A stretch of DNA of 38,320 bases from positions 1 to 38,320 of IMG/VR virus record IMGVR_UViG_3300032304_000709; one strand, 5' to 3'. The stretch's first letter is position 1. Every line of letters starts with the position of its first letter. Origin of the DNA: a virus. Positions 29,720-36,620 of the stretch are shown here, in pieces. Position numbers and translations under genes: made by a program. The notes below the pieces were generated by a model. It had not been told where the DNA came from, did no database searches, and worked only from the letters and a program-made list of their open reading frames with translations.

Positions 29720-29944
29720 TTACATCCAGTTAGTTACAGGCTCAGCCTGCACTCCATTAATAGCGGCATCAGCAACGATTTTACGCTGTTTCTCGGCAAT
29801 AGTGTCACCGTGAAAATTGTCCTTGCCATACCTAAATCCGATATGAATCCCTTTAATATGGCACTTGAAGCAAATCTCACCACGGTGAGGTTTCTGCTCA
29901 GAATAGAACTGTGTTCCACAAGTTTGGCATATAAATTCCATCAT
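29720..29944 (-). CDS. 74-residue zinc-ribbon-like protein
   Basis: FICQTCGTQFYSEQKPHRGE, then ICFKCHIKGI has two CxxC knuckles (C-x2-C ... C-x2-C) as in zinc ribbons. The C-terminal part (FHGDTIAEKQRKIVADAAIN) resembles a conserved tail known from small aquatic phage proteins, function unknown. Starts at 29944 or 29941. The upstream AGGGAACA element is 12-15 bases away and no stronger ribosome site is seen. Its position between terminase and portal may reflect a packaging role. Confidence 0.65.
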   Translation of the reverse strand: MMEFICQTCGTQFYSEQKPHRGEICFKCHIKGIHIGFRYGKDNFHGDTIAEKQRKIVADAAINGVQAEPVTNWM

Positions 29945-29956
29945 AATAGATATATC

Positions 29957-29964
29957 TGTTCCCT
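29957..29964 (-). repeat. AGGGAACA element before the gene at 29944
   Basis: AGGGAACA on the minus strand, 12 bases before ATG 29944 (15 before the second ATG). It has the same octamer and similar spacing as the copies at 644, 23244 and 32725. Confidence 0.5.
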
Positions 29965-29969
29965 AAATG

Positions 29970-31568
29970 CTAGAAAGGAGTACGGCTGCGCACATTATGT
30001 GCGCCAATAAAGGTTTTTTGTGCAGGTCTATTGTCCATAATATGGTTTTCCCACCACAAAAGACTGTTAATTGGGGGTGCTGTATCTTGACGATACTCTG
30101 GCAGCCACACATATTTAAGCATTTGGTTGCAAATAGCCAACGAAATAACCCTGTCGTCATGTGGACTACCAGCCGTTTTGCCATTCTCCTTGCGGACAAA
30201 GGTCCGCAACTCGGCAATAGTTAGACGGTCATAAACCTCAATGGCGTTATCACGCAAAGCGGCAGATAACTCGTCAATCATCAACGGTTTAGTTGTTGCG
30301 CTAGTGCGCCAACCCAAAATATCTGTAGCCTCAGGACGAACATGCGCCAAACGGCGCTGCTTATAAATGTTCTTATAACCGTACTTCTGAATAGCCTTAA
30401 GAGTCGTCAAACCGTGGTTGTTATTTTCAACACCCAACAAAGCATTGTTATACCACCAGCCCAACTCGGACAATAGTTCACCAAATAGGTCTGGTTCAAT
30501 GCGCCCATGCCAAGTGGCAACAACTATCCCAGTATCAGCCTGAATAATATGTGCAGAACTATAGTCACCATAACTTAAACCTTCAGCGACATCCGCTCCA
30601 ATCACATAAACAGACTCATGTCTAGGGAAATCCCACACCATCATCTCACCATTATCGCTATGACGGAATTCACCAGCACCATCAGAATATAAATGATAGT
30701 ATCCTCGTGCTGGTTCAACAATAGTCATATCATCCAGCATCTGTGTGTCAAACACAGGGTTACCAGACTTAATAAACGCTTCCTCAGGGAATGTTGGATA
30801 CTCCTGATGCAATTGCCACGGACTCATGTTTGCGGCTTTAGCGTCATACCAATCTTGTCCACGCTCACCATCAGCCGACCAAGGGAAAAAAATACCCTTA
30901 AACTTGTTGGCTCCAGTTTGGGAGCCAACCCATAACTGATGATAAAAGTTACCTGAACCATTAGCAGTGGACAAACCAATAACTCGTCCGCCGACATCCG
31001 CTACAGGCTCAATAGAAGCCCACGCTTCCTCAGCGTTAGGCAAAAACGCCCACTCGTCCACAATAACCAAATACACAGACTCACCACGAGCAGGGTCATT
31101 ACTAGATGGCAAAGACTCAATAGCAGACTCGTTATCAAACACCATTTTCAACTGATGTTCTGTAACCTGTTTTGGTCCCCGTTCACGCATCCACAACGGC
31201 AAGAAACGATAACCATACTTAGCCTTAGCAAGCAACTTGACTGATTCACGCTCAGTTCGTGATAACATAACAATAAAACGGTCATTAGCAAAATATGCTA
31301 ACCAAAAACTATACGCTGCCGCCAAAGTGGAAAACCCAATCTGACGGGCTTTCAAAACAATACTATAGCGTTCAGACATCCAAACACGAATAGTTTCAGT
31401 TTGCGCAGGGCGCAAATCTAAGTTGATTCGCCCATGACTAGGATGTTTGATATACCAATACTTTTTACAAAAATATGAAAACGCTTCCAGTTGCTGTTCA
31501 ACTGTAGCATTTTCTGGTCCACGGCATTTACGCCACTCAGACTCGTTTAATAGTTCAGTTAATTCCAT
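29970..31568 (-). CDS. terL: Terminase large subunit
   Basis: 532 residues from ATG 31568; a longer start at 31619 would overlap the lysozyme-like gene by 65 bases. ATPase: VLKARQIGFST as Walker A (about 71-81), VYLVIVDEW as Walker B with the catalytic Glu (Asp171-Glu172), and GLSTANGSGNF as the coupling motif (about 197). Nuclease (RNase H-like): VIGADVAEGLSYGD (first Asp, about 326), GVENNNHG (about 395) and SPHDDRVISLA (about 470). All essential residues appear intact. It cuts and translocates DNA into the prohead through the portal encoded next but two. The TerS gene is distant. Confidence 0.95.
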   Translation of the reverse strand: MELTELLNESEWRKCRGPENATVEQQLEAFSYFCKKYWYIKHPSHGRINLDLRPAQTETIRVWMSERYSIVLKARQIGFSTLAAAYSFWLAYFANDRFIVMLSRTERESVKLLAKAKYGYRFLPLWMRERGPKQVTEHQLKMVFDNESAIESLPSSNDPARGESVYLVIVDEWAFLPNAEEAWASIEPVADVGGRVIGLSTANGSGNFYHQLWVGSQTGANKFKGIFFPWSADGERGQDWYDAKAANMSPWQLHQEYPTFPEEAFIKSGNPVFDTQMLDDMTIVEPARGYYHLYSDGAGEFRHSDNGEMMVWDFPRHESVYVIGADVAEGLSYGDYSSAHIIQADTGIVVATWHGRIEPDLFGELLSELGWWYNNALLGVENNNHGLTTLKAIQKYGYKNIYKQRRLAHVRPEATDILGWRTSATTKPLMIDELSAALRDNAIEVYDRLTIAELRTFVRKENGKTAGSPHDDRVISLAICNQMLKYVWLPEYRQDTAPPINSLLWWENHIMDNRPAQKTFIGAHNVRSRTPF

Positions 31569-31989
31569 CTGGTTTACCGCCCCAAGGTCCCCAACCATCA
31601 CCGTAACGATTATCTGCATAATCGTAAATAGCCATCATAGCCTTACCGCTAATAATGGGGTTATATAGTTCTTTACATTTTGTTAAGACACCAGCATCCT
31701 GAAGAAAACCCTGCTTGGTGTACTTGTTTGGTTTGCACCAAAACTTATTAATCTGAAATAATCCAATAGACCCACCCATGGGGTCATCACGGTTAATCAC
31801 AGATGCGTTGCATCGTGATTCCCGCCACATAATATAATCTACCTCGTACATCATGTCCCTGCCATCAGAAACCATCTCTATAATACCGTAGTGGTTCCAA
31901 CATTTTAAGGTTGGGTAATGTTTAGCGTGGACAACAACTGGTGAAGCCAAAAAATATATGGCAATAGCCATTAAAATTATTTTCTTCAT
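31555..31989 (-). CDS. Secreted lysozyme-like lytic transglycosylase
   Basis: 144 residues. MKKIILMAIAIYFLASPVVV, then HA-KH, is a clear Sec signal peptide (cleavage near residue 22). The mature part has IMWRESRCNASVIN with a catalytic-type Glu (about 57) and MGGSIGLFQIN (about 71-81), the transglycosylase/lysozyme-fold pair (ES...., GlfQi). Two or more Cys could form disulfides after export. It cleaves peptidoglycan glycan strands, probably at lysis. It overlaps TerL by 14 bases and is followed upstream by a second hydrolase and a holin. An AGGATGG ribosome site precedes it. Confidence 0.8.
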   Translation of the reverse strand: MKKIILMAIAIYFLASPVVVHAKHYPTLKCWNHYGIIEMVSDGRDMMYEVDYIMWRESRCNASVINRDDPMGGSIGLFQINKFWCKPNKYTKQGFLQDAGVLTKCKELYNPIISGKAMMAIYDYADNRYGDGWGPWGGKPDGIN

Positions 31990-32028
31990 ACTACCATCCT
32001 AGATGACCATAGTCATCCATCGGGGATA

Positions 32029-32484
32029 TTACTTAAACAAAGCCTTAAACGCCTCGTGGACCTTCTTCGGGTCATCTGCAAATTCTGGTGACAATTCTAG
32101 GTGGTACCAGTCACCGTTTGGGGAACCCGCTAGGGTCGCCTTAGTGTACTCACTCCAACCTTTACGGGTGCACTTATAGCCACGCCCGTAAGGTTTAGGG
32201 AAATAGTCCAATACTAATTCTACACCCAACGCATCAGCGTTGGCAACAATCATTTCAATAATCTTGTTGGCTTCTTGACGGGACTTTCCACGCCAACTTA
32301 AGTCCATCGCCCTACCCGTTGAGTGAACACTAAGGTATTGTGGCTTTCCTTTAATTGAGCGAACGCCCCAAGTCCCATTATTCCAAAGGTTGCCCTTGGA
32401 TAGTAGTGAGACATGTTTCACAAAGGCTTCTGTGCCTTTGCGTTTACCTTTGGCTATCCCATCGGATACGCCAGTATATTTCAA
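32029..32484 (-). CDS. M15-type peptidase endolysin
   Basis: 151 residues from a TTG at 32484 overlapping the holin stop (TTGA). LSVHSTGRAMDLSW (His54, Asp61) and GDWYHLELS (His128) fit the zinc-binding motifs of VanY/M15-type peptidases (S-x-H-x-x-G-x-A-x-D and E/D-x-x-H). Such enzymes cut peptide cross-links in peptidoglycan. There is no signal peptide, so release through the holin is expected. A TTG start is unusual but no ATG occurs in the first third; translational coupling to the holin gene is likely. Confidence 0.8.
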   Translation of the reverse strand: MKYTGVSDGIAKGKRKGTEAFVKHVSLLSKGNLWNNGTWGVRSIKGKPQYLSVHSTGRAMDLSWRGKSRQEANKIIEMIVANADALGVELVLDYFPKPYGRGYKCTRKGWSEYTKATLAGSPNGDWYHLELSPEFADDPKKVHEAFKALFK

Positions 32485-32711
32485 ACTAAGTCGTCCTCGT
32501 TAGGGATTTCGCTAAACAACGCTTCATCCGTTTTTTTGTTTTCTGCACGCTGGGCAAATTCACCCAGACCAATAGCAGATAGAACAAATGCGACAACGGA
32601 TTCCGTTGGAACGGAATCTGACAGCGCTGGGGCAAACAATGCTACAGCAGCAGAAACAAACGCTGCCACACGGACAGGGTTGTTGTGAACAAATCCTTTA
32701 ATCTTTTCCAT
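32481..32711 (-). CDS. Putative holin
   Basis: 76 residues from ATG 32711, with GGAG nine bases upstream; a longer TTG-initiated frame from 32744 is rejected. Two hydrophobic segments (VRVAAFVSAAVALFAPAL and ESVVAFVLSAIGLGEFA) are separated by a short polar turn, with a positively charged N-terminus (MEKIKGFVHNNP) and a charged C-terminus. This topology and its coupling to the M15 endolysin indicate a class II-type holin. An AGGGAACA element is 13 bases upstream. Confidence 0.7.
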   Translation of the reverse strand: MEKIKGFVHNNPVRVAAFVSAAVALFAPALSDSVPTESVVAFVLSAIGLGEFAQRAENKKTDEALFSEIPNEDDLV

Positions 32712-32724
32712 ACTATACTCCAGT

Positions 32725-32732
32725 TGTTCCCT
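32725..32732 (-). repeat. AGGGAACA element before the holin
   Basis: AGGGAACA on the minus strand, 13 bases upstream of the holin ATG and partly overlapping the end of the preceding gene. A standard TGGAG ribosome site lies between, so the octamer is not itself the ribosome site. Confidence 0.5.
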
Positions 32733-32955
32733 ACCACTTGCCAATAGGGCAAGTAGCAGCCTCCAATTTTACCTTAGCGTTCATAAAACAGCCACATTGT
32801 GTGCATTGTTTAGTTATTGTAAAATGCGCACAATCATTACAGATATCCATCCGCTTATCCGCCTGTTCCTCTGTGACTTTTGGCACATTAGGATTCAACA
32901 AGTCCCAAGGACGAGTATCACCTAAGCGTTCTTTATATTGTTTCCAAGCACTCAT
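32731..32955 (-). CDS. 74-residue Cys-rich protein (DUF6171-like)
   Basis: MSAWKQYKERLGDTRPWDLL is followed by ADKRMDICNDCAHFTITKQC, TQCGCFMNAKVKLEAATCPI and GKW. Two CxxC pairs plus two further Cys predict a zinc finger. The pattern R..iC..C..F...t..C..CGCfM..K.kl....CP.GkW is widespread in marine and freshwater phages; I associate it with DUF6171 but cannot verify this here. Function unknown. It overlaps the upstream gene by 4 bases. Confidence 0.7.
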   Translation of the reverse strand: MSAWKQYKERLGDTRPWDLLNPNVPKVTEEQADKRMDICNDCAHFTITKQCTQCGCFMNAKVKLEAATCPIGKW

Positions 32956-33176
32956 GCGGGAGGACTATAAACACCGTCTTGGTATGTCCAACCAATATAG
33001 TTTGGAACACCATCAGGAATCATCTGGTCAACCACTTCCTGTGGGCACTCAACCACAACAGGTTGACTACGCAAAGCAGCAATAGCCTGCTCAGCACGAT
33101 AATCATAACCATGCAACCAAGCAACCTCACCATCAACAACAAAAGCAAAAACCGTTGGCTTAGGTATATCTGACAT
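32952..33176 (-). CDS. Hypothetical tail-region protein, 74 residues
   Basis: MSDIPKPTVFAFVVDGEVAW, then a helical middle (DYRAEQAIAALRSQPVVVEC), and a C-terminal end GWTYQDGVYSPPA. The final Y-x-G-x-T-Y-x-x-G-x-Y-x-P wording recalls short domains (D.Y.pp) in phage fibre-associated proteins. Function unknown. ATG 33176 has TAGGAGATATA upstream. It separates the Cys-rich tail protein from the lysis genes. Confidence 0.6.
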   Translation of the reverse strand: MSDIPKPTVFAFVVDGEVAWLHGYDYRAEQAIAALRSQPVVVECPQEVVDQMIPDGVPNYIGWTYQDGVYSPPA

Positions 33177-33191
33177 TATATCTCCTATTTA

Positions 33192-33713
33192 TTATAAGCA
33201 GCAAGACGAACTTACTGTTGAATCAACACAGAAACTAGCGCAAGTGTTATAATATGTTATACCACAGTTGTCAACACACGACTGCTGGCTGTAAGTATAG
33301 CAGTCCAAAGCCCATCGTCTGTCACCAGTTGTACAGCCTGGGCATCCAGTACATATAACAGAACCAGCACAAGGCGTAGCGCTACTAAATGTTGCAGTAC
33401 CACACGGTGGTGTGCATCCAGCAGGAACACAAGGAGCAGCAGACGAAGTACCAGACTTCGCATCAACTGCCGACTCAAACCCAGCCCTAGAAACAGTAAC
33501 TGTCACAGTAGCAGAAGTAGAATAACCTAATCCAGCCTGAGTAACCGTGTTAGTTGACACCGATGCTGTCCCCGCCGTAGTTGCAACAGTATAAGTATTT
33601 AACGCATTATAGTTTGTTATAGTGAATGTAAAACCCGTTGATGTAGAAGTAGCAGCAGAAAAAATTGGTGCATCCAATCTTGTTGCAGTACCAACAACAG
33701 CAAAGATTTGCAT
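33192..33713 (-). CDS. Tail-fibre-region protein with 14-Cys C-terminal domain
   Basis: 173 residues from ATG 33713; an upstream TTG at 33746 is rejected because it overlaps the previous gene further and has no ribosome site. The first 90 residues form an Ig/fibronectin-like beta domain (GFTFTITNYNALNTYTVATT, YSTSATVTVTVSRAGFESA). The last 80 residues contain 14 Cys (PCVPAGCTPPC, CTGCPGC, SFCVDSTVSSSCCL), which is extreme for a phage structural protein. Disulfides or metal binding may stabilise a surface-exposed tip. No family recognised. It lies in the fibre gene group and is likely a receptor-contacting component. Confidence 0.6.
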   Translation of the reverse strand: MQIFAVVGTATRLDAPIFSAATSTSTGFTFTITNYNALNTYTVATTAGTASVSTNTVTQAGLGYSTSATVTVTVSRAGFESAVDAKSGTSSAAPCVPAGCTPPCGTATFSSATPCAGSVICTGCPGCTTGDRRWALDCYTYSQQSCVDNCGITYYNTCASFCVDSTVSSSCCL

Positions 33714-33715
33714 AA

Positions 33716-34243
33716 CTAAACTGCGGTATTTCCGATAAGAACCCAAGTATTGACATCATCAACTTTAATCAAAGTTGCTGCTGCCCATTTACCATTCAAC
33801 TTCTTTTTATTACCTTGAGCGTTTAATGTCACACCAACACCGTTGGTCACGGTAACTTGACCATCTCCAAGTTGCAACAAGTTAATCTGGTCACCCTTCT
33901 GGAAACCTGCTGACGATACTGGAGGCACCGTCAAAGTAATACTCGCAGCATTATCTAAAGTAACCAACTTTTGTGCGTCAGCAATGACAGGTGTGTAAGT
34001 TGTACCAACCTGAGTATTTAGGGTTATTTTGTCCAGTTCAGATGAACCTACTGCACGGTCAGCAAGTTTGACTTGCGTAACAGCGTTATCCGCTATTTTT
34101 GCTGAGGTGATTGCGCTAGCGTCAATCCCAGTACCAGTTTGCAATGCGTCAACAAAAGTTTTTACATCCGAAAAGTTGGTGTTAACTTCGTTGGCAACGG
34201 CTGGAAAGCCGTTGGTAAATGTGTGTTGAATAATTAGAGCCAT
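33716..34243 (-). CDS. Tail fibre protein
   Basis: 175 residues. After a short attachment region (HTFTNGFPAVANEVNTNFSD) come repeats SAKIADNAVTQVKLADRAVG that occur in phage fibre shafts, then a beta-rich C-terminal part (TPVIADAQKLVTLDNAASIT, VNTWVLIGNTAV). ATG 34243 has AGGATAT upstream and an AGGAACA element 14 bases before it. Probably a short virion fibre that attaches other adhesins. The repeat type is common in Caudoviricetes fibres. Confidence 0.7.
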   Translation of the reverse strand: MALIIQHTFTNGFPAVANEVNTNFSDVKTFVDALQTGTGIDASAITSAKIADNAVTQVKLADRAVGSSELDKITLNTQVGTTYTPVIADAQKLVTLDNAASITLTVPPVSSAGFQKGDQINLLQLGDGQVTVTNGVGVTLNAQGNKKKLNGKWAAATLIKVDDVNTWVLIGNTAV

Positions 34244-34257
34244 ATATATATCCTAGT

Positions 34258-34264
34258 TGTTCCT
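34258..34264 (-). repeat. AGGAACA element before the fibre gene at 34243
   Basis: AGGAACA on the minus strand (one G shorter than the AGGGAACA octamer), 14 bases upstream of ATG 34243, with an AGGATAT ribosome site in between. Its last base overlaps the stop region of the preceding adhesin gene. Confidence 0.45.
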
Positions 34265-35120
34265 AAAAGGTTATTGAGCCAGACCCAGTAAATGTGTAAA
34301 CATGAAATCCAGCCCTAGATACTGCACTGTATGTTGGGCTTCCTGTTGTTGTTGCTAATGCAAATGTGGATGGGTAGGCGATAATTACAACACCTGAGCC
34401 ACCACTACCACCTGCTTGTGCATACAAACCTCCAGCAGCACCTCCACCAGAACCAGTGTTTACTGCTCCAGAGCCTGGTGGGATACCTGTTCCCGAATCA
34501 TTACGACCTCCACCACCACCTCCTGAACCACCAGCACCAGCATTTCCACCTCCAGTACCATCAGCACCACCACCACCACCACCTGCACGAATTACTGCGG
34601 TACCAGTTATGGATGAAGACGCTCCTGCTCCACCATTAGGACCACTTCCTGCTGCACCTGCACCACCGCCACCACCAAGAACAAATGTTGATGCGCCACC
34701 ACCATTTCCACCATTATTACCTTCTGGTGGGGAATATCCACCTTGGTTTCCAGCCCTACCAGCGCTATTCACTCCGCCACCACCACCGCTACCACCAATT
34801 GCTCCGCCGTTTCCACCACCAGTTGAGGTAATTGTAGAAAATACAGAGTTATTCCCCTTAGTTGCAGAACCACCACCTGCTCCAACAGTTACTGTGTATT
34901 GGGTCCCATTATTTAATACAGCAAAAGAGTTTGAAGTTCTGTATCCACCTGCACCACCAGCAGGTGCTGCACCACCACCATATACAGCGTTAGCACCACC
35001 ACCTCCGCCAGCGATTACAAGATACTCAACAGATGTTGGACCGAATATTGGTGTAACGGATGTTGCGGTGACAACACCGCTAACATAACCAAAAAGATTA
35101 GTACGGTCAGAACGAGCCAC
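34263..35120 (-). CDS. Glycine-rich tail adhesin 1
   Basis: 285 residues from a GTG at 35120 with GGAG 5 bases upstream. After an N-terminal anchor (MARSDRTNLFGYVS) comes SVEYLVIAGGGGGANAVYGG and then about 180 residues of poly-Gly-rich loops, a pattern typical of Gly-rich receptor-binding proteins of phages (polyglycine II-like sandwich). The C-terminus returns to a beta domain (SGVVIIAYPSTFALATTTGS, AGFHVYTFTGSGSITF). It shares its anchor wording with adhesin 2 encoded at 36238. The antisense strand has long proline-rich frames that are only shadows. Confidence 0.75.
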   Translation of the reverse strand: MARSDRTNLFGYVSGVVTATSVTPIFGPTSVEYLVIAGGGGGANAVYGGGAAPAGGAGGYRTSNSFAVLNNGTQYTVTVGAGGGSATKGNNSVFSTITSTGGGNGGAIGGSGGGGGVNSAGRAGNQGGYSPPEGNNGGNGGGASTFVLGGGGGAGAAGSGPNGGAGASSSITGTAVIRAGGGGGGADGTGGGNAGAGGSGGGGGGRNDSGTGIPPGSGAVNTGSGGGAAGGLYAQAGGSGGSGVVIIAYPSTFALATTTGSPTYSAVSRAGFHVYTFTGSGSITF

Positions 35121-35122
35121 AA

Positions 35123-35368
35123 CTACTCCGTTGTAGCAGGGACAAACTTGTCCAAGTCAGCATCATATGTATAACCTATACCAGCATAAGTTCCACGGAA
35201 ATTATGATTATATGATGTTTGTTTCCATTCACCAGACAAACCAATTGATGCAATAAACGCTTGACCAACTGGTTCTGATTCTGGAAACTCTAGGTTGCCG
35301 CAATCAGCGTTGTTTACAACGATGACTTGCACTACCGTATTTCCTGCTAATTCTGCAAAATGTGCCAT
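35123..35368 (-). CDS. Widespread small phage protein of fibre region
   Basis: 81 residues: MAHFAELAGNTVVQVIVVNN, then FIASIGLSGEWKQTSYNHNF and RGTYAGIGYTYDADLDKFVP. The wording MAHFA....NtVvqVIVV........G..W.QTSYN.NfR..YAGiGYtYd..ldaFi is very common in marine and freshwater phages, usually near fibre genes, with no assigned function that I know. It is probably a compact beta-domain virion component. ATG 35368 has AGGAGA upstream. It lies between the two Gly-rich adhesins. Confidence 0.75.
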   Translation of the reverse strand: MAHFAELAGNTVVQVIVVNNADCGNLEFPESEPVGQAFIASIGLSGEWKQTSYNHNFRGTYAGIGYTYDADLDKFVPATTE

Positions 35369-35377
35369 AATATTCTC

Positions 35378-36238
35378 CTAGAGTTTGAATCTAACTAAAA
35401 CTAGTCCTGAACCACCTTGGGTGTAAGCACCGTTATCGGAACCTCCTCCACCACCACCTCCAGTGTTGGCTCCTCCGTTTGTTCCAGTGCTGTTGTAGTA
35501 CTGCGCACCGTTGCCACCACCACCAGAACCACCTACTGCTGTGATGTTTGAAGCGTATCCTCCACCGCCTCCACCACCGCCACCGTATCGTGTTGTTCCT
35601 GCTGCTTCTCCACGCCATGCAGACCAGTCAATTCCTGCGCCGCCGTTGCCACCGTTCACCATGTTATTATATCCTCTGTTGGTGTTGGCGTTGGCTCCAG
35701 CACCACCCATACCACCACCGCCACCACCACCATTAGCACCGTTGTTTGGTCCCACACCGATTCCACTTCCTCCAGAAAAACCAGCAACAAGTGGTCCGCT
35801 TGGATTCAAGTTTGCTGAACCTCCGTCACTTGGACCTTGTGGTTTTCCACTAGCGTATTTACCGACAAATGATGGTGTAACTGCAACTGGTGGGTAAACC
35901 AAACCACCTGCGCCAATAGCAACCGTATGTGTTCCTGCTTCAAAATATGCAAGTATTGAAGTTACAATTGCTCCTCCGCCACCACCGCCACCACCGTTAC
36001 CGTTGATTGAACTTTTTCCCGCTGCACCACCACCAATGATTGTGCAATCAAAAAATCCAGCAGTTGAAACAGTAAGCGTTCCAGAACCAGTAAAGGTCAA
36101 CATTCTATGTGGCAAACCATCAACAGTTATGTTTGACGATGTTCCACCTGTTGCAACACCATAAACAATTGGTGCTTGAACTATGCTAAATGTGTTAGTG
36201 GTTGCACTAACATAACCAAGTTGCCTACGGTCAGTCAT
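35378..36238 (-). CDS. Glycine-rich tail adhesin 2
   Basis: 286 residues. The start MTDRRQLGYVSATTNTFSIV matches the anchor of adhesin 1 (DRTNLFGYVS). A beta domain follows (MLTFTGSGTLTVSTAGFFDC, TIIGGGAAGKSS), then a long Gly-rich array (about residues 78-280) with few charged residues, ending SGLVLVRFKL. Gly-rich adhesins vary quickly to change host receptor specificity. The two paralogues here differ throughout the array, so the phage may carry two specificities. Confidence 0.75.
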   Translation of the reverse strand: MTDRRQLGYVSATTNTFSIVQAPIVYGVATGGTSSNITVDGLPHRMLTFTGSGTLTVSTAGFFDCTIIGGGAAGKSSINGNGGGGGGGGAIVTSILAYFEAGTHTVAIGAGGLVYPPVAVTPSFVGKYASGKPQGPSDGGSANLNPSGPLVAGFSGGSGIGVGPNNGANGGGGGGGMGGAGANANTNRGYNNMVNGGNGGAGIDWSAWRGEAAGTTRYGGGGGGGGGYASNITAVGGSGGGGNGAQYYNSTGTNGGANTGGGGGGGSDNGAYTQGGSGLVLVRFKL

Positions 36239-36241
36239 AAA

Positions 36242-36613
36242 CTAAACCGCTATTCTGTTAACAAAACCATGCAAAACAATAACACTGGCGGTAGCAGCAA
36301 AAGCACGGACAACACGGGCAGTAGCATTACCCTGTAGTATTAACCCAGGAATTACAGTAACTAAACCAGCCTCAGGCAAAATAGTTACCTCAATATGACC
36401 GTTAGGTGCAGTGACTTCACCCCACTCAATAGTCAACTTAACAGACGAAGTACTGGTGTTTACTGCATACAACCAAATCTCATCAATCGTTGATGCAGTT
36501 GTTGACGCAGTGTGAATTGCTGTACCAGCAGTTGCTGTTGCAGCAACAAGAACACCAAGACCTGTCCCTGTTGTTCCTGCTGGTTGTAATGCTAATTTAG
36601 TAAATGTTGCCAT
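36242..36613 (-). CDS. Small beta-rich tail-region protein
   Basis: 123 residues from ATG 36613 with AGGAAAA upstream; a longer frame from 36772 overlaps the fibre gene and was rejected. MATFTKLALQPAGTTGTGLG is followed by a jelly-roll-like alternation (TIDEIWLYAVNTSTSSVKLT, IEWGEVTAPNGHIEVTILPE) and ends VLHGFVNRIAV. Small proteins of this kind frequently accompany fibre genes in aquatic phages; the likely role is a fibre base or capsid surface decoration. Family name not certain. Confidence 0.65.
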   Translation of the reverse strand: MATFTKLALQPAGTTGTGLGVLVAATATAGTAIHTASTTASTIDEIWLYAVNTSTSSVKLTIEWGEVTAPNGHIEVTILPEAGLVTVIPGLILQGNATARVVRAFAATASVIVLHGFVNRIAV

Positions 36614-36620
36614 TGTTTTC

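Noticed and set aside
34456-35088. Long proline-rich open frame on the plus strand (also 35511-35897)
   Set aside because: It is the antisense of the glycine-rich adhesin genes; Gly codons read backwards give Pro. No ribosome site and no sensible N-terminus.
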